In this document: one piece after another, positions 18,401-30,600 of the stretch
Layout: each line of letters begins with the position of its first letter
Position numbering within the stretch: position 1 is the stretch's first letter
Program-made: the position numbers and the translations under genes
Virus record (IMG/VR): IMGVR_UViG_3300025127_000084
Span: 1 to 39,944 of that record
Source of the DNA: a virus
Length of the DNA: 39,944 bases
Reading direction: 5' to 3' (one strand)
Notes under the pieces: generated by a model
What the model saw: the letters and a program-made list of their open reading frames with translations, nothing else
What the model was told of the DNA's origin: nothing
Database searches by the model: none

Positions 18401-20022
18401 TGAGATGCTGATTTTATATTTTGAACATTTGATGCAGTAACTACACCTACTGTTCTTGATAAATCAATACCATCTACAGTTAATTCCTCTCCTGGTGCAA
18501 AAGTTCCTGATGTTTGACCAAGAGTAACTATTCCTATATTTCCAGTTTGATGATAAGGTCTAATAAATCCAGAAGCATTTGAATTTTTACCTTTAATAAA
18601 AGATCCCTCTGGTATATTTAAATTATTAATTTTAGTATTTAATGATAATGTTGAAAAAGTTTGTATATCAAATAGTCTTAAATCCCATCTTGTGGTGGTG
18701 CCAGAATATGCAGAATCTTCTAAATTAAAGCTATAAACTCTCGCACTACCTATTAAATCACCCGTACCATTAAAATTATTAAACAATTTAACCACTGATC
18801 CTTGTTTTGGAATACCTCTGACATTATTTACTTTAAGGACGTTACCCATATTAAAATCTATACTAGCATCACTTTTTATTCCTACATCTCTTGGTTTCTC
18901 TACATCTAAAATATTTGTTCCCTGTTTATTTACTCTAAATCCTCTGACGTAAGAAAGACCTGGTGATATTTTTACGCTCATCAAATCATCAGAAGGTGTA
19001 TTTCCGCTTTGTGTAGTATCACCTTCAAAATATAAACCATTATTGCCTAGATTATTATTTAAAGAATTATGTACTGATACTATAAATGGTTTTACAGAAT
19101 AATTTCCAGACTCTTCGAATGTTCGTTCTGCGAGTACCTTTCCTAATTCATTTAAAACACTGGTCTCATCAATTTTTTTTATTTTTCCATTTTCTACCTG
19201 TAGGACTTCAAGAAAATCTGTATCACTTTTATCAGTTAATTCTTTTTTTGTAAGTGTTAATGTAATTTTTAATCTATCCGCACCTGGTGCAGCAAAATTA
19301 GTAAATCCAGATGCGTTATCATAAAGTGAGGAATCATCTTTTGCATCGACTATAGTTTCATTTATTTGTAAACCTATTCTATATGATGGTTTATTGGTAA
19401 AATAATCTAATATAATAGTTTGTTGTAAAACGTCAACAAAATATCCACGTATAAAATACACACCTTTTTCAATACTTGCAATTGATCCAAAAGATGTCGA
19501 ATCACTAGAAATTAAAGATACAAATGGAGTATTAGCGTTTATTGTTGTATTACCATAGATTACATTTTCTGAACATACTAATGATTCTCCATCAATAAAT
19601 TTTGATACTTCTTCATTTCCAAAATTAAAAGCTGTAATATACAGAATGATGTCATCTACAGGATCTGTTGATGGTTTTGCTATGAATTTTATTTCTCCAC
19701 TTATTTTTGATTCTTGACCTGTTACTTTTTTACCCAAAAAATTATCAATATAAACTGATACGTCAACTCCCAAATTACTTGGATTAACCTTAAGTGCAAG
19801 TATATTATCTTCAAATGAGGGATCGCCAGGAATTACTTTAGATCCATCTTTAAATACATAAGTACCAAATTTTTGAATTTGGTTTTGAATTATTGACTGT
19901 GCAGTTGTAAGTTCTCTAGCTTGTACAGGGTAACCAGGTTTATATAAAACTTTATAGAAATCTTTACTCCTATCAAAATCATCATAATATGGACTTACAT
20001 TTAAATTTGTTTTTTGTGTCAT
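12457..20022 (-). CDS. Giant baseplate/tail structural protein with DUF4815-like N-terminus
   Basis: The protein has 2521 residues. The N-terminus (NVSPYYDDFDRSKDFYKVLY, then GYPVQARELTTAQSI) is the signature start of DUF4815-type phage structural proteins. Around residue 1645 lies YYDPLAQTFVVG followed by a jelly-roll-like stretch (EVFFKTIDEEREITLQLRE, LPAGKSYAIVLLAP) typical of the same family. The last 250 residues (FTLLMNFSSNNENLSPAIDM, KPATSLKVFLTGYRPP) match cyanophage versions of this protein. GxxY repeats such as TNGGTNYV occur near residue 1910. In cyanophages this gene follows gp8 and is often placed at the gp9/gp10 position of the T4 baseplate; I do not assign a T4 number. It lies 5 bases beyond gp8 and probably forms a baseplate-peripheral or pin-like part. 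Confidence 0.82.
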   Translation of the reverse strand: MTQKTNLNVSPYYDDFDRSKDFYKVLYKPGYPVQARELTTAQSIIQNQIQKFGTYVFKDGSKVIPGDPSFEDNILALKVNPSNLGVDVSVYIDNFLGKKVTGQESKISGEIKFIAKPSTDPVDDIILYITAFNFGNEEVSKFIDGESLVCSENVIYGNTTINANTPFVSLISSDSTSFGSIASIEKGVYFIRGYFVDVLQQTIILDYFTNKPSYRIGLQINETIVDAKDDSSLYDNASGFTNFAAPGADRLKITLTLTKKELTDKSDTDFLEVLQVENGKIKKIDETSVLNELGKVLAERTFEESGNYSVKPFIVSVHNSLNNNLGNNGLYFEGDTTQSGNTPSDDLMSVKISPGLSYVRGFRVNKQGTNILDVEKPRDVGIKSDASIDFNMGNVLKVNNVRGIPKQGSVVKLFNNFNGTGDLIGSARVYSFNLEDSAYSGTTTRWDLRLFDIQTFSTLSLNTKINNLNIPEGSFIKGKNSNASGFIRPYHQTGNIGIVTLGQTSGTFAPGEELTVDGIDLSRTVGVVTASNVQNIKSASQPTSAGYPNIGGDGFRADSFLETFRIPNGINVVDISNRSGGVSTITAGGDSFLGLRKGSVVRYNRLSSSIEIFNKVKEVASDGLSVIIEPLNSVTGIFDGSLPNNNVQVSLFAGAPNIRGSGNLYVPLNNLNVESVDLSNSRLTVTKQITGKSVTGNQLSVNATDSGIVNTTFESFDQERYSIHNDDGTIQGISEQIFSLGGDGSSLTINGLTNDAVIFNATLKKNEIKSKIKTFNKSQSYNVRLTKNSPFGGISNGLTPDKRFGLRVQDDEISLNYPDVSAVIAIYESLDDNDPVVDTISFSDTVDVNNNAIIGENIIGGNAVARIISKPASNQLGIVYLTSDRFSAEDEVTFDESDIKTKVNTIVNAGKFKDLTFSYNLDKGQREDYYDYSRIIRKKGVPEPTRRLLIVFDYYSVPVDDTGDVFTVFSYDKERYTNDIPNIDSSGIRASDTIDFRPRVPVYNTSTNAKSPFDFGSRNFDSSITQFITPNESTLLGYNYYLPRTDCLYLSERGEFVYDKGVSSIDPKPPVRNDRLMKLATITLPPYLYVPQNAMIIITENKRYRMKDIGFLEDRVSNLEEVTSLSLLETNVQSLQILDSEGRNRFKSGFFVDPFRNYDRRNKLLSSSEIDTKSNELIPERSRNTLKLVPLPKVATTSATTDQSIDYDLFDTNVRKTGNLITLDYEEVGWIDQVFATSTENVNPFLIPTYRGEISLNPRMDMWTRLIQLDDNHVTQTGLPINRTINMNTNVSAELQGSMTNFNDTTETKRLRPGQGAQLGVANGDVITTKLGDITGENTITGNLSLLGNASGSTTFNNADVTIRNQRESSDTDDFMRSRNTEFSVSNFPSGKRFYVFLDGQAIDFIPKLVEITPNINGETNGSQGTFIIGEQVNVYDSTNNNQTPTMIFRACQPDHKEGEFNNPTQTYQFDPYAESGIALPQNYSQTSTVINVDTRSLSEEAQGSYYGYLGKNFRLEGQESNAVAFVKDVKLISDNFGDLQGSFFIRNPYTNPRPPIRISTGTKTLKITSSPSNSGFTPGVDPDVYAAEIPYTASGTVERWQNDVITTVSSVNLNINNSFEADIDTEISVIHQDRVTVVAEYYDPLAQTFVVGSGSDVEITANNTSEDQNGAFITAVEVFFKTIDEEREITLQLRETTQGARPSRTVLASKTLAPTNVLNGVVTPNILTSDDASVGTKFIFSEPVYLPAGKSYAIVLLAPSSKKYIVHTGVHGETAVNAQSIPGASGGSALQYSKQYANGALFKSQNGALWTEDNEQDLTFKLYKAKFVQSGSLFLTNPDLDFSNGYVPNLSPNPIETFPKTGTIGITTINSGSPLVGILTEGRKICGRNSATTATITGVGQSVGTNPNCLILTNGGTNYVTDTFVETFAITGKGSGLKLNISATDGVIDSGTVITGAVAGGIGQGYRIGDKIGIVTSTVGGSAGVATGTGAEFTVGFGNQLKIDTIYLTDVQGDQNTFSVGSAVSFFNDSGDIVSLAATTIVTSVFNETGKNSGKVFKVKALDHGMHSSTNKLSISDVASDVTPTELTTDLLSSELTNISVANTTNFVSFEGFPVGSANTGYVKINNEIIGYNAVDVGVLKIASGSNGRGVDNTNIIPKHDIGSLVSKYELNGVSLRRIVRDDLSVSSIEGDLDSYFVEIDRTKNGASRSIDPLSFTGAPQLSFNSNAAGGGLEVKSTENIAFDSLVPIFDTLTPVGVQENGEVNKTNIEASIRTVSGTSVGGSEISFADKGYEPIQLNTYNSLNGTRLVASKLNENAYLTSLPRNKSFTLLMNFSSNNENLSPAIDMSQPFEVEFISHRINNPIGFENYSSSNLVKSINDDPHSATYVTNLITLNKPATSLKVFLTGYRPPSSDFRVLYSLLKKDSDNISQSFELFPGYKNLVGVDPDDGFGDLVVDSVKNDGRPDSFVPTSANNEYREYQFTADNLDEFIGYAVKIVMFSSNQSEYPKLKELRTIAVR

Positions 20023-20027
20023 TTTTC

Positions 20028-21647
20028 TTAAAATTCAAGGATAATTTTGATGTCCTCTTTTTGTCTGGAGTTTCTTTCAACCAATTCTCTATTGTCTATG
20101 TAAATGATATCTCCTGTCTTTTTATTTATCTCAGAATCAGCAATGCCTCCCTCAAATGTCACACCTAAATTAATTACTTTATTATTGATGGTTGTTAGAA
20201 TACCAGTAAATCCAGTATCAACTGATTTTGAAAACGATAAATCAGGATCTGTTGTATCAGATATTATACTATTACTTGAACTTTGAAAAGGAAGTATTTG
20301 AGATTGAACAGATACATTCACATTATCAGTTTGATCATTACCATTTACAAAGAATAATGATCTATCTTGAAAATATTTTAATACTTTTGTTTCTTTATCA
20401 TAAGAAGCAATATAACCTCTAGCTACACCATCAGTAACTGATTGAGTAATACCAACACCAACTAAAGATTTGTTTATACCAATATCTTCAGAAAGTTTTA
20501 TTGATTTAAGTGAAGAAAATTGATTAGATGTAAATGTAACACTTGATCCTACTTGACTTGGATTTTTTATAATTCCAACTTGTGCAAATTTAGTATCGGT
20601 GGGGAAATCTTTTGATGCATCATCAAATCTAGCATAAACTAATACTTTATCAGATCCGAGTTCATCATATACGTTAAACCCATGTCCCTTTGATGGTGGA
20701 ATAATCGGTATTAATTTAGCAGCGTCTGTTGGAGATAAATTACCAGCAGGATTAATTAATGCTGTTCCTAAATCTACAACTCCAAACGTATATCCTGAAC
20801 CTCCAGATGTCACTTTAGTAGATGATATTTTTCCATTTGAATCGACGACAATCTGAACTTTTCCTCCAGACCCATCACCTAATATATTCATTTCATATGT
20901 TCCGGTCTGATATACTGCCTGACTTGAACTACCTGCATCCTCTATGTATACTTTTTTAATTTGATTAAAGTTCACACTTGAATCACCTGCTTCCCTTACA
21001 CTTTGAATTTGGGAATCTGTTGATGTTTCCCAATCATTAGGTAAAATAATATATTCAGTTGAGTCAAATTTAATAATATCAGATGGTTGAGTTGTAAAAA
21101 GATATTTCCATACGTATCCATCACCACTTATTCCAGCAGCTGTTGGTTCTAAATCAGTAAATTTTGGCTCATCCTCTGATATGTTACCCTTAGTATTGCT
21201 TCCACTTGATCCATTATCAATACAAATGTAAACTCTAAAATCACTATTGATAACAAAATAATTAGTATCGAATAAATTACCTGTATTTCCATTAGGAGCA
21301 GGATTTACTATGACTTGATAATCATGTCTATACATGTCATATCTATTATTTGCTACCCAATTATGTCTTTTTACTACTCTTCTGATATTAGCGCTATTAA
21401 CTTTCTTTCCAAACATCATAGTATCACGATAATGTGATCTATATTGGAGATTATCAATTGGAGAGGGTGTATTAGTATTCCAGTCTGATGTTCTACCGAA
21501 GCCAACTATACTTGATGAAAAGGGTATAAATCCTGATGGATTAGAGAGTCCTAAAAATACGTAATAGGAATTTTCTCCTGTTAATACTGAATTAACAAAA
21601 TTATTAGCATTTAATATTCTAAACTGATCTGTTACAATTGCTGGCAT
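20028..21647 (-). CDS. 8: Baseplate wedge protein, gp8-like
   Basis: The product has 539 residues; T4 gp8 has 334. It begins MPAIVTDQFRILNANNFVNS, then GENSYYVFLGLSNPS and a WVANNRYDMYRHDYQ segment, which I recognise from cyanophage gp8. GYVWKYLFTTQPSDIIKFDS, split around residues 175–195, is another family hallmark. Residues about 240–300 carry a GGSGYTFG repeat of the type seen in gp14 and the giant proteins, which partly accounts for the extra length. Gp8 is part of the wedge that joins gp6 and gp7 in the T4 baseplate. An exact TATAAATA late promoter lies 18–25 bases upstream of ATG 21647, so gp8 may head its own late transcript. No transmembrane segment is visible. Confidence 0.8.
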   Translation of the reverse strand: MPAIVTDQFRILNANNFVNSVLTGENSYYVFLGLSNPSGFIPFSSSIVGFGRTSDWNTNTPSPIDNLQYRSHYRDTMMFGKKVNSANIRRVVKRHNWVANNRYDMYRHDYQVIVNPAPNGNTGNLFDTNYFVINSDFRVYICIDNGSSGSNTKGNISEDEPKFTDLEPTAAGISGDGYVWKYLFTTQPSDIIKFDSTEYIILPNDWETSTDSQIQSVREAGDSSVNFNQIKKVYIEDAGSSSQAVYQTGTYEMNILGDGSGGKVQIVVDSNGKISSTKVTSGGSGYTFGVVDLGTALINPAGNLSPTDAAKLIPIIPPSKGHGFNVYDELGSDKVLVYARFDDASKDFPTDTKFAQVGIIKNPSQVGSSVTFTSNQFSSLKSIKLSEDIGINKSLVGVGITQSVTDGVARGYIASYDKETKVLKYFQDRSLFFVNGNDQTDNVNVSVQSQILPFQSSSNSIISDTTDPDLSFSKSVDTGFTGILTTINNKVINLGVTFEGGIADSEINKKTGDIIYIDNRELVERNSRQKEDIKIILEF

Positions 21648-21664
21648 ATTAATCGTTTTTTAGA

Positions 21665-21672
21665 TATTTATA
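21665..21672 (-). promoter_or_regulatory. T4-type late promoter upstream of gp8
   Basis: The minus strand reads GTATAAATATC, an exact match to TATAAATA, in the 34-base gap between the 4181-aa gene and gp8. Sigma factor gp55 with clamp gp45 reads this motif in T4 and presumably in cyanophages. The expected transcript start is close to 21658, about 10 bases upstream of the start codon. Confidence 0.7.
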
Positions 21673-21681
21673 CATATTATT

Positions 21682-24600
21682 TTAACTTACACCCGGAGTT
21701 TTCAATGCACCAGTTTTTCTGAGTGTTTCTTCACCACTATTTCTGATGATTGTTGGGAATGTAGTTAATCCTACATCAACAGTTAAACCTGTAACACCAA
21801 TCGATATCGGACTTGATGATCTTGTTAAATTACTCATTTTTCCAAGAGAAAATTTACCAACTGGAATATCAGGAGTGCTAATAGTGGTTCCAATACCAAC
21901 ACTATTTGAATCAATCGTGCAAGTTATAATACCTGTTACGGTATTACCTCCTCCAACTACTCCTAATGTCGTAATTCCTGCAATTATGTAGATATTATCA
22001 ACAAAAGATGTACCAATTCCAACAATATTTGTGTCAACACCATCAGTTGATGTAACTCCATTACCAACAGTTGTATCGTATATGAAAATTGGGTCTCCAA
22101 TTTGAAGTGGAACTAAACCTTCAGTGTTTATACCTGTAAATTCAATTGATAATTGAGAATTAAATGTTGTGGTTGTTATTCCTGTTATAATACCTGAAGT
22201 TGACAAAATTGATATATTACTTCCAGCTACTGTTTCCTCTATGACATCTTGTCTGGGAATTAATACACTTGGTGGATTTGAAGAGGTGTATCCTATACCA
22301 CCACTCAGAATTAAAGTTTCTGATATAGTTCCACCAGCTCCTATAGTTGCTGTAGCTGTAGCTGTTGGATTTGCAGTTGTTCCGATTCCTGTTGTTGGAA
22401 TACCTATTGATATGGAAGTTGTTGCTCCAAGATATCCAGATCCTCCACTTATAATATTTAAAGATGTAATCGTTCCGGCTGATGAAACGTTTGCACTCAA
22501 TGATGCTGCAACTGGATCAGGATTTCCAGAGATCAATCTAAAAGAGAAATTTGGACTGGCATCATCCTCATAATTAAACAAAGAAACATCATCAAAAAAT
22601 AATTGTTGATCTGAAGTAGACACTTTACCAATTACTTTAGCTGTTGGAAACACATAAGTCTCAATTAAATTTCTTGTTTTCGGTATTTTAATACCATTAA
22701 CTTCTAAATCTGTTTTTTGTTTGAATAAATTTACAGGTTTAAATACGTTTTCGTTAACTCCCTCTCCATAGTAAATATTAGTTTCTAATTCATCAGAATC
22801 TCTAATAGATGTAAATCTTCTTTTTGTTTGTGATATTGTTGTATCATCAGATGGATTTTTTAATAATTGCAATTCATCACCAACTTCAATAGGAGAAGTT
22901 TCTGCATCAACAACAAGTGAATCAACTTGAGTTGTTCCTTTATAAAAATATATTTGAATATTATCCTGTGCTTCAGGAGGGTCAATGAATACTATTGATG
23001 TTCCACCTTTGAAGGTATAAGTTGTTGATGGATCTTGTACAACACCATTTCTCATTACTAATAAAACGTTTGCGAGATCAGTTGTATAATTGCTACCTTC
23101 TTCTATACTTATTAAATTATTATTATATTTTAATGGAAATCTTACTCTTTCTCCATTCTGTAATTGTTTAATAGAATCAATATAATCCAATTCACCAAAT
23201 TGCCAAAGTGTAAAATCATCTTGGAATACTTTGGTAACTTCTAACTCAAAGTTTTTTACCGGTTGAGCGTAACTAGAGTCAGTAACTAAACCCACGACAG
23301 TAAATTTATCTCCAATCTTAAATGCATTTCCATTTCCTAATAATTTGAAATTTTTAACCTCAAATAATGTTGATCCTATACCTACATTAGTAGAAACTGG
23401 TCCTACATTTAAAGTAACCTTTACATTACTTCCAGTTTCAGTTGTTGGACCAATACCCAATCTAGACAAACCTGTTATTGGTAAATTATCATAACTTGGA
23501 GAAGATACAAATATTTTTGGATTCTTATAGTCTGTGCCACCTGCACCAATACTGAAAGATAATGATCCTCCAGCATCAATACTTGAAACACTAATAACTG
23601 CACCAGAACCTACATTAGTTCCAACATTAGCACTGAAAATATTATCAGTTACCTTTGTTATTGCGGTTGATATACCACCACCTAATGGATCAGTTGGTCT
23701 GGGATATGAATGCTCTGTGAAGTAATTATCCTTTGAACATGTATATGTTAAGGAATAATTATCAATTGTAATTAAATCATCTGTAGACATTCCATGATTA
23801 TTAACAGTAAATGTAATAATTCCAGATTTAGGATCATAATCTGCAGATGTAGGTGTTAATTGAGCTGCATCACTACTTCTATTAATAGCTCCAGTATTTG
23901 CAGATACAAATCTATGAATATAACCGGGATCAAAAACTGTGACTCCAATACCACCAATTCCATTATATCCTGATCCAAAAGTAAGATCTCCATAAAATGG
24001 TAATATTTCACCTCCACCATTATATAAGTGAGTAGTAGCTCTTTGACCAATATTTACACCAATTATATTAGTAGCAGCAACAGAAACAACTGGGAAAGTC
24101 CCTCCAATAGATAGACCTCCACTAAATGGCACGTTTATCAATTGGACTTCATCTTGACTTTGATCACCAAATACCCAATCAGGATCTGTTTGAGTTGTTA
24201 TCGTTAAAATACCAGTTGTATTATTATAAAAAGCTGTGACAATACCTAATGATGATCCAGTTGTAGCTACTCCAACTATTCCTGTTATAGTTCCGTATGA
24301 GTCGAATTTTGCCTTTAAATTAGCACCTTTTAGTGGAGCAAATCCTAAACCGGGTGTAGATCCTAGAGAGACAATAACCCCTCCTCTGGGAAGTTGATTT
24401 TGATTAACGTCTTCATCACTTATTACAATATTATTACTCTCAATTAATCCTGTAAATTTGACCGTTGATACACCAGATGCAGCATCTTCAACTATTTCAA
24501 AATTTCCATCTGCATTGTTAAATGTAGTTGGAGTTTGAAATACTCCATTTAATAAAAGTAATCCATTTCCTGTTGTACCAACTCCAACAGTATCAGCTGC

Positions 24601-27600
24601 TCCCACTTTAAGAGTAAAGGATGAATCAATACCAGTAAATTGATCGGATACGTCATCAAAGATAACATTAGTGTCATAACTATTTCTTAAATAAACTCTA
24701 CCTGTAAAGGTTGACCTTGGGAAAGGTAAATTACTTGCAAGAGTTGTTCCTTGAGGATTTCCTCTAGGTGGTTCAGTAAAATGAATTTTTGATTTAACAA
24801 TGTCAAATGATCCTCTGAAAAGATTTACATTAGATGGTTGTGAGTGAGTAGTTGCTTTTGATCCTAAAAATCCACGACCAACTTGAACTAATGGGAATGT
24901 TCCAATACCAGGTGTTATTGGTCCGGCAAATGTTGTTCCAATACCAACATTTGTAATTTCCATAAATTCATCATCGATTTTTATTATATCTGTGACTTGA
25001 ATAGATGAAATACCACTTAAACTGAATATTGAACTTGAAGCACTCAAAGGTTGATTATTATTTTGTAAAATATGTACAATATTTGTTGGAGTAATTGGAC
25101 TTTGAGTAATTCCATCAATGGTTATGATAGTTTTTTCTTTGTTTTTAGACATAGAGAAACTATGAGCATTTCCTTCACCAAGATCAGTAAATGTGACAGC
25201 TGTTCCAGATCTTGTTGTTGATATAGAAAAAGTATTTTCACTATCGGTTATACAAAATACATTTTTTGGTAGGTATGTAGAAACACCTGCATTTTTATAG
25301 GTTATTGATGTCGATCCAACTCCAACTATCGTAGATCCAAATTCATAAATCAACTCTTCATTATTTCTGAAGAAATGATTTTCTATAGTAAATAAACCTG
25401 TAGCTGGATTTAAAATACTACTGTTTGTTGGATTAAATGTTTTACTGAATATTGGAATTCCATTTGATTTTAAATTAAATTCTGTCCTGTTAATTCTTTC
25501 ACCACTAATACCATTATAAAATAATATATCTATTGACTCAGAAATTTCTCCGTAATTTAGATCTAATGGAGTGTTATCAACATCAAAAGATGAATAAAAA
25601 CATTTATTGAAAGCATTGACAGTACAAATACCAGTTAAGTCATCAGGATGGAATTTAACAACTAAATTTCCTGATTCAAATTGACCACTAAATGTTCCTA
25701 ATCCAACACCATCGTCATAAATCGAAGTGCCACTAACAGATAAAAATTGTGCTGGTTGAACATATACACTTGCATTATCATGAATCACACTTATTTGATG
25801 TAAAGCTTTTGATGATCCTACACTAACCTCAACTATTGATTTAACACTGTCAAATATGTTAGAACTTAATCCAACAAATGATGTTGTTCCAATACCGGTT
25901 TTTGCAATTCCTTGTAATAATACACTTCTTTCTTGTCCATCAGTTTGATCAGTTGATTTAAATCTATACTCACCATCTCCTAAACCTGTTGTACCAATAC
26001 CGATTATTTTTGATTTTAGAACGACATCTCTAGAAACATTATTTTCAAATTTAAGTTGGAAATTTCCTCCAGATAAATCCCCACTAAAAATTCCTATTCT
26101 TTGTTTGTTTGCTAAATTAGTATCTGCATAAAATTCTGCTAAGTAAGTATTTGTTCCATCATGAGTTACATATGTTTCAACAAAATTTACATTATTAGTG
26201 TCAGGATCAATTATTTGTGTATTTGCAAAGTATGATTGGAATTTAGATGATGAAAGAGAAACAACATTCACTGAAGATGAAGGAGATACGTTAAGATTTG
26301 AGGATATTAATTCAATAACATTTAAAGATATACTTCCAATACCAGAGGTTGCATTTCTGTTTGTGTTAAAAATATTTTTTAAAATTTTAATATTATAGTC
26401 AGTTGTAAATGGATCTTTTGGTAAAAATCTTAATACACTTTCTTCAATTGCGTTTGTTTCAATAGAAAATGATCCGTAATTGTCCTCTTTGTAATTAGTA
26501 AAACCTATTCCAGAATTACTTAGTTGAGATTTGACTAAAAGAACGTTATTATCCGATACAAGATTAGAACTCGGTGTGTTTAAAACAACTAATTCAGATA
26601 ATTGTATTTCATTTTTATTATCTGATTCAATTTTTACAAGTAAATTAATAAATGATTGACCATTATTTAAAGTTACTAGGTTTAAAAAATCATCAGGATC
26701 ACCTTCATCTTTTGAAAATTCATTTCTTATATTATCAACACTTAATACATTATTTGTATTACATTCCACATAATCAACAAGTCTTGTTTTGTCTAGTTGA
26801 ATAAATTTAGATTTAGATTCAAATGAGTCTTTATCTACACCTAAATCAATATTTTTAATTATATCTACTCTTTCATTTTCAATTAAATCAATGGTAATTG
26901 AAGTAACAGCTGATGATCCAATACCTACACTTGAAGATGATAATACTTCCGTATCTGCAAAATTCTTAAGACCTGCAGTATGTAATAAATTATTAACCGG
27001 TGTTTCCAATTCAGTCCATGTTATAGGACTTTTTATAGAGTAAGATAAATTTTGATAATAATCATTATCAGGTGTTACTTGACTATCAACACTTAACTTT
27101 CCTATTTCATCATCCCAACCAATATTTTTTCTATTAGAAAATCCAACATTAAAGATACCTTTACCCTCTGTTATTTCTCTTATTTCAGCTGTAGAATTAC
27201 TAGTTTCACCTTTTAATTGATCACCAATTTTTAATGAAAAACTCCCAGACACTTTAAGATTATTTTGATTAAATCCACTCACTTTTAAATCTGTTAAAAA
27301 ACCATTAACGATTATTTTTTCTCCAATTTCAAAGGTAGATTTTATTAATGTTGTTTCAAAAGAGGGATAATTTACTTTATTAACAATTGTCGCAAAGTTA
27401 TTTTGATCAGTTACTGCTAAACCAACATTAGTGCTTACTCCAGTTGATCCTGTTGTTGTCAAACCTGAAACAGATATTTTTACTTTTCTAGGATTGAGAG
27501 AAGTGTTATATTCACTGACTCTGAAAAATGCGTACTTATAATCTGATGAATTAAATCCGGTTCCATCTTCACCAAATTTTTGTATTCCCTCTATGAATAC

Positions 27601-30600
27601 ATCATCGCCAACTTTAAATGGTTCAACAGGAAATCCATTAATTGGAGTTGAGAGAACACAAGTAAATGCAGTTCCAGAATTTGACTCAACTGAGGATATG
27701 GTTATACCATTTGTATTATTGACAGATTTTAATAATACATCATTATCAGGTAATCCCGATGGTTTTTCAACAACATCAACTCTTATAATTGAATTAGACA
27801 ACAAAATAGGATTCAAAAATCCACTATTAATTTCAACACCAGTATCTGAATTAACAATAATAACTTTTGGACTATCAATGAAGTTAGATCCACCAGAGGT
27901 GATTGAAACAATTCCAATTGTATTTGCATCTTTTGTTTTTAAAACTGGAGAGATTGATGCATCAGGATTTAATGTTTTATCTGTTGAATATTCATATGAT
28001 TCACTTACAACTCTTACCTTTTTAATTTTACCTATAGTATTAGATTCAAAATTAACTATAGCTTCAGATGCAATGGTTGATGAAGATCCGACTAATGTAG
28101 GGAATTTTTTATAATTTGATCCCCCAGAAAGTATTTCAATAGTGTCAACACCACCATCGTCATTCACAGATGTGGTATCGTATTCCATTAAACTTATATC
28201 AACATTCTCATATGATAAACGTTCAGGTTCATTTTTAAGAAAAATATCAAAAGTTGTTGACCCTATTGAAGAAATTTTATAGTCATTATTGTAATTACTA
28301 TCAATATAATTAATAGTTGAATAATTTGTTACTTCTTTATCAGCAGTGCTTATAAATCCAGATTTAGAGATATTATAATATAACTTTGATGGTAACGATG
28401 ACCCATAACTAACTGTTAAAGCTGATCCAACATTAATTACATTGAACGTGGTTGTTGATCCAATTGATGAAAATTTATTGATAAAAGCATTATCATAAAA
28501 AATTTGTAATTGATAACCACTTAATGAAGAGTCTGATAAATCAAAAACAACATTATTATTTTTTATAATATTAATTTGTGGGTTAATTTTTGATAAAGAC
28601 TGGGTTGATCCTCCCGTAGAACCAATTCCTATTATTTTTGGTGGAAAAATAAGTGATTCTGTTTTTGTTTCAGTAAGATTGATATTATTATCATCTATTT
28701 TATACACAAAATAATCTTTATTTAACAATCCTGAAGGTAATATATCAGATGAATATTTTACTTTATCACCTGTTTCAAATTTATGAGATGAAATATTAAT
28801 GGAATTTGAAATTGTATTAATACCTGTTGAATTGAAACCTACCGTATCAACTAAAAGATAACCAGTTTCAGTATCTCTTGTTAATTTGACAGAAGATGAA
28901 GTTCCAACACCAACATTTAAACTTGGATTTATTTTTAATGAAATAACATCATCAACTTTTAGAGTATGAGAAGTTGATAAAGTCACTCTAGATTTTGTTT
29001 TTACAACGTCACATGTTATTTGATCAAAAGTACTCTCAAACAAATACTCATCATGATTGTTCGCACCCGCACTATCTCTGAAGAATAGTTCGTTAAATGA
29101 AACACCTATTCCTGTTTTTAAACCAATTAAGTCTTTTCCAGAGTCAACCACATATAGATTTGATGTAGGTAAGTTAAAAGTTAAAGCTGTAGGAGTTGTC
29201 GAAACAGATATATTTCCGCCTGCCGGATCTTTTGCGAATGTTATTTTTTGATTGTTTGAGAAAGGATGATTTTCTAAAAGAATTCTTTGTGTAGGTATAC
29301 TACGATCTATTGTTCGACCTGCAAATCTAAAAGATATTGAATGTTCTAAACCTGCAGTTGTTCCTATTCCAACAGACTCAGCAGGATTAAAAAATACTTT
29401 ATCATTTACTTTAGAATCAAAAGATGGAACGGACTTTTTAATTTTTATTTCCGTAGGTTGAAAAACAATCGATGACGATTCACTATGAGAGATGCCTGTA
29501 AGACCTCTCTTAACACGAAGAACATTTAAATCATTAAATACATTCAACACTTTCATAGTCTCAATACCGACTGTTATAGTGGCACCTGAGGAGACATTAC
29601 TTGGTATGTTAGATACAAAAATCTCAGTGGATACACCTGCTGTTCCCGATGTTATAGTTGCAAGACTTGGAGATGTAAAAGTTTTGACACCAACAATAGT
29701 GAATCCATCAATTTTAAAAGCTGATGTCGTTACTCCTGATATACTAACAAAATCTTTATCAATAAATTTATGAGATTCATTCGTGGTAATTGTGATTTCA
29801 TCCTGAGACCATGTTAATACTGAATTTTCATTCTTTTCAACTGAAGTATTAATTTCTGATATTTCTTTTCCTTTTATTTTTACAATCTTAGCTATCAGTC
29901 CATCTCCATTTGTTCCTGTATTGTCAAAAGTTAAAGAGTCATCTACTTTATATTTTTTTCCAGCATTTACAACATTTATTTTACTAATTGAACCTTGCTC
30001 AACACTCTCTATTACACTTTTTTGTCTAGTAATTTCATTTGTTTCAATAAGAAAATCATTATCAGCAAATTGGTCAAATACTTTGTAAGGGAAAGTGTTA
30101 CGTCTTAAATCAGAATCATTAAAATTAAAAGATTGATTCAAATCAGATACGTTATCTTTGATTAAATTTGATCTAAATTGATCTCCAATAAAATATGGGA
30201 AAGATGGTTCTCCTAAATTGTCAACTAAAGCATGATAAGCGTAAACCCCATCAGGAAAATCACTGTTTTTTTCAAATCTGCCATTATATCGATCTAAGTC
30301 TCCAGAATTGTTAAATTTATAATCTTCTATAAAAAATCCTTCTCCAAAAAGATTGATAGATGGTCTATCACTGTATGATGTATCTAAAATATAACTTGAT
30401 TGCAATAATATAACATCTGTACCTAAACCTTCAGGGTCATTTAATCCATAAGGTCCATAAATTGGATTTCCATCATAAGCCCAACCAATGATATTTGATG
30501 AGTTATCTCCCCCATCTCTAAAGGGTTGAGTGCTATATCCACATAAGGAATATTTTAAAGTATCATCAATTTCAGTTAGTAATTCTTTTTTACTAAATGT

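Noticed and set aside
27593-28114. Plus-strand 173-aa open frame within the giant gene
   Set aside because: It lies wholly opposite a continuous coding frame, has no recognisable product and no ribosome site.
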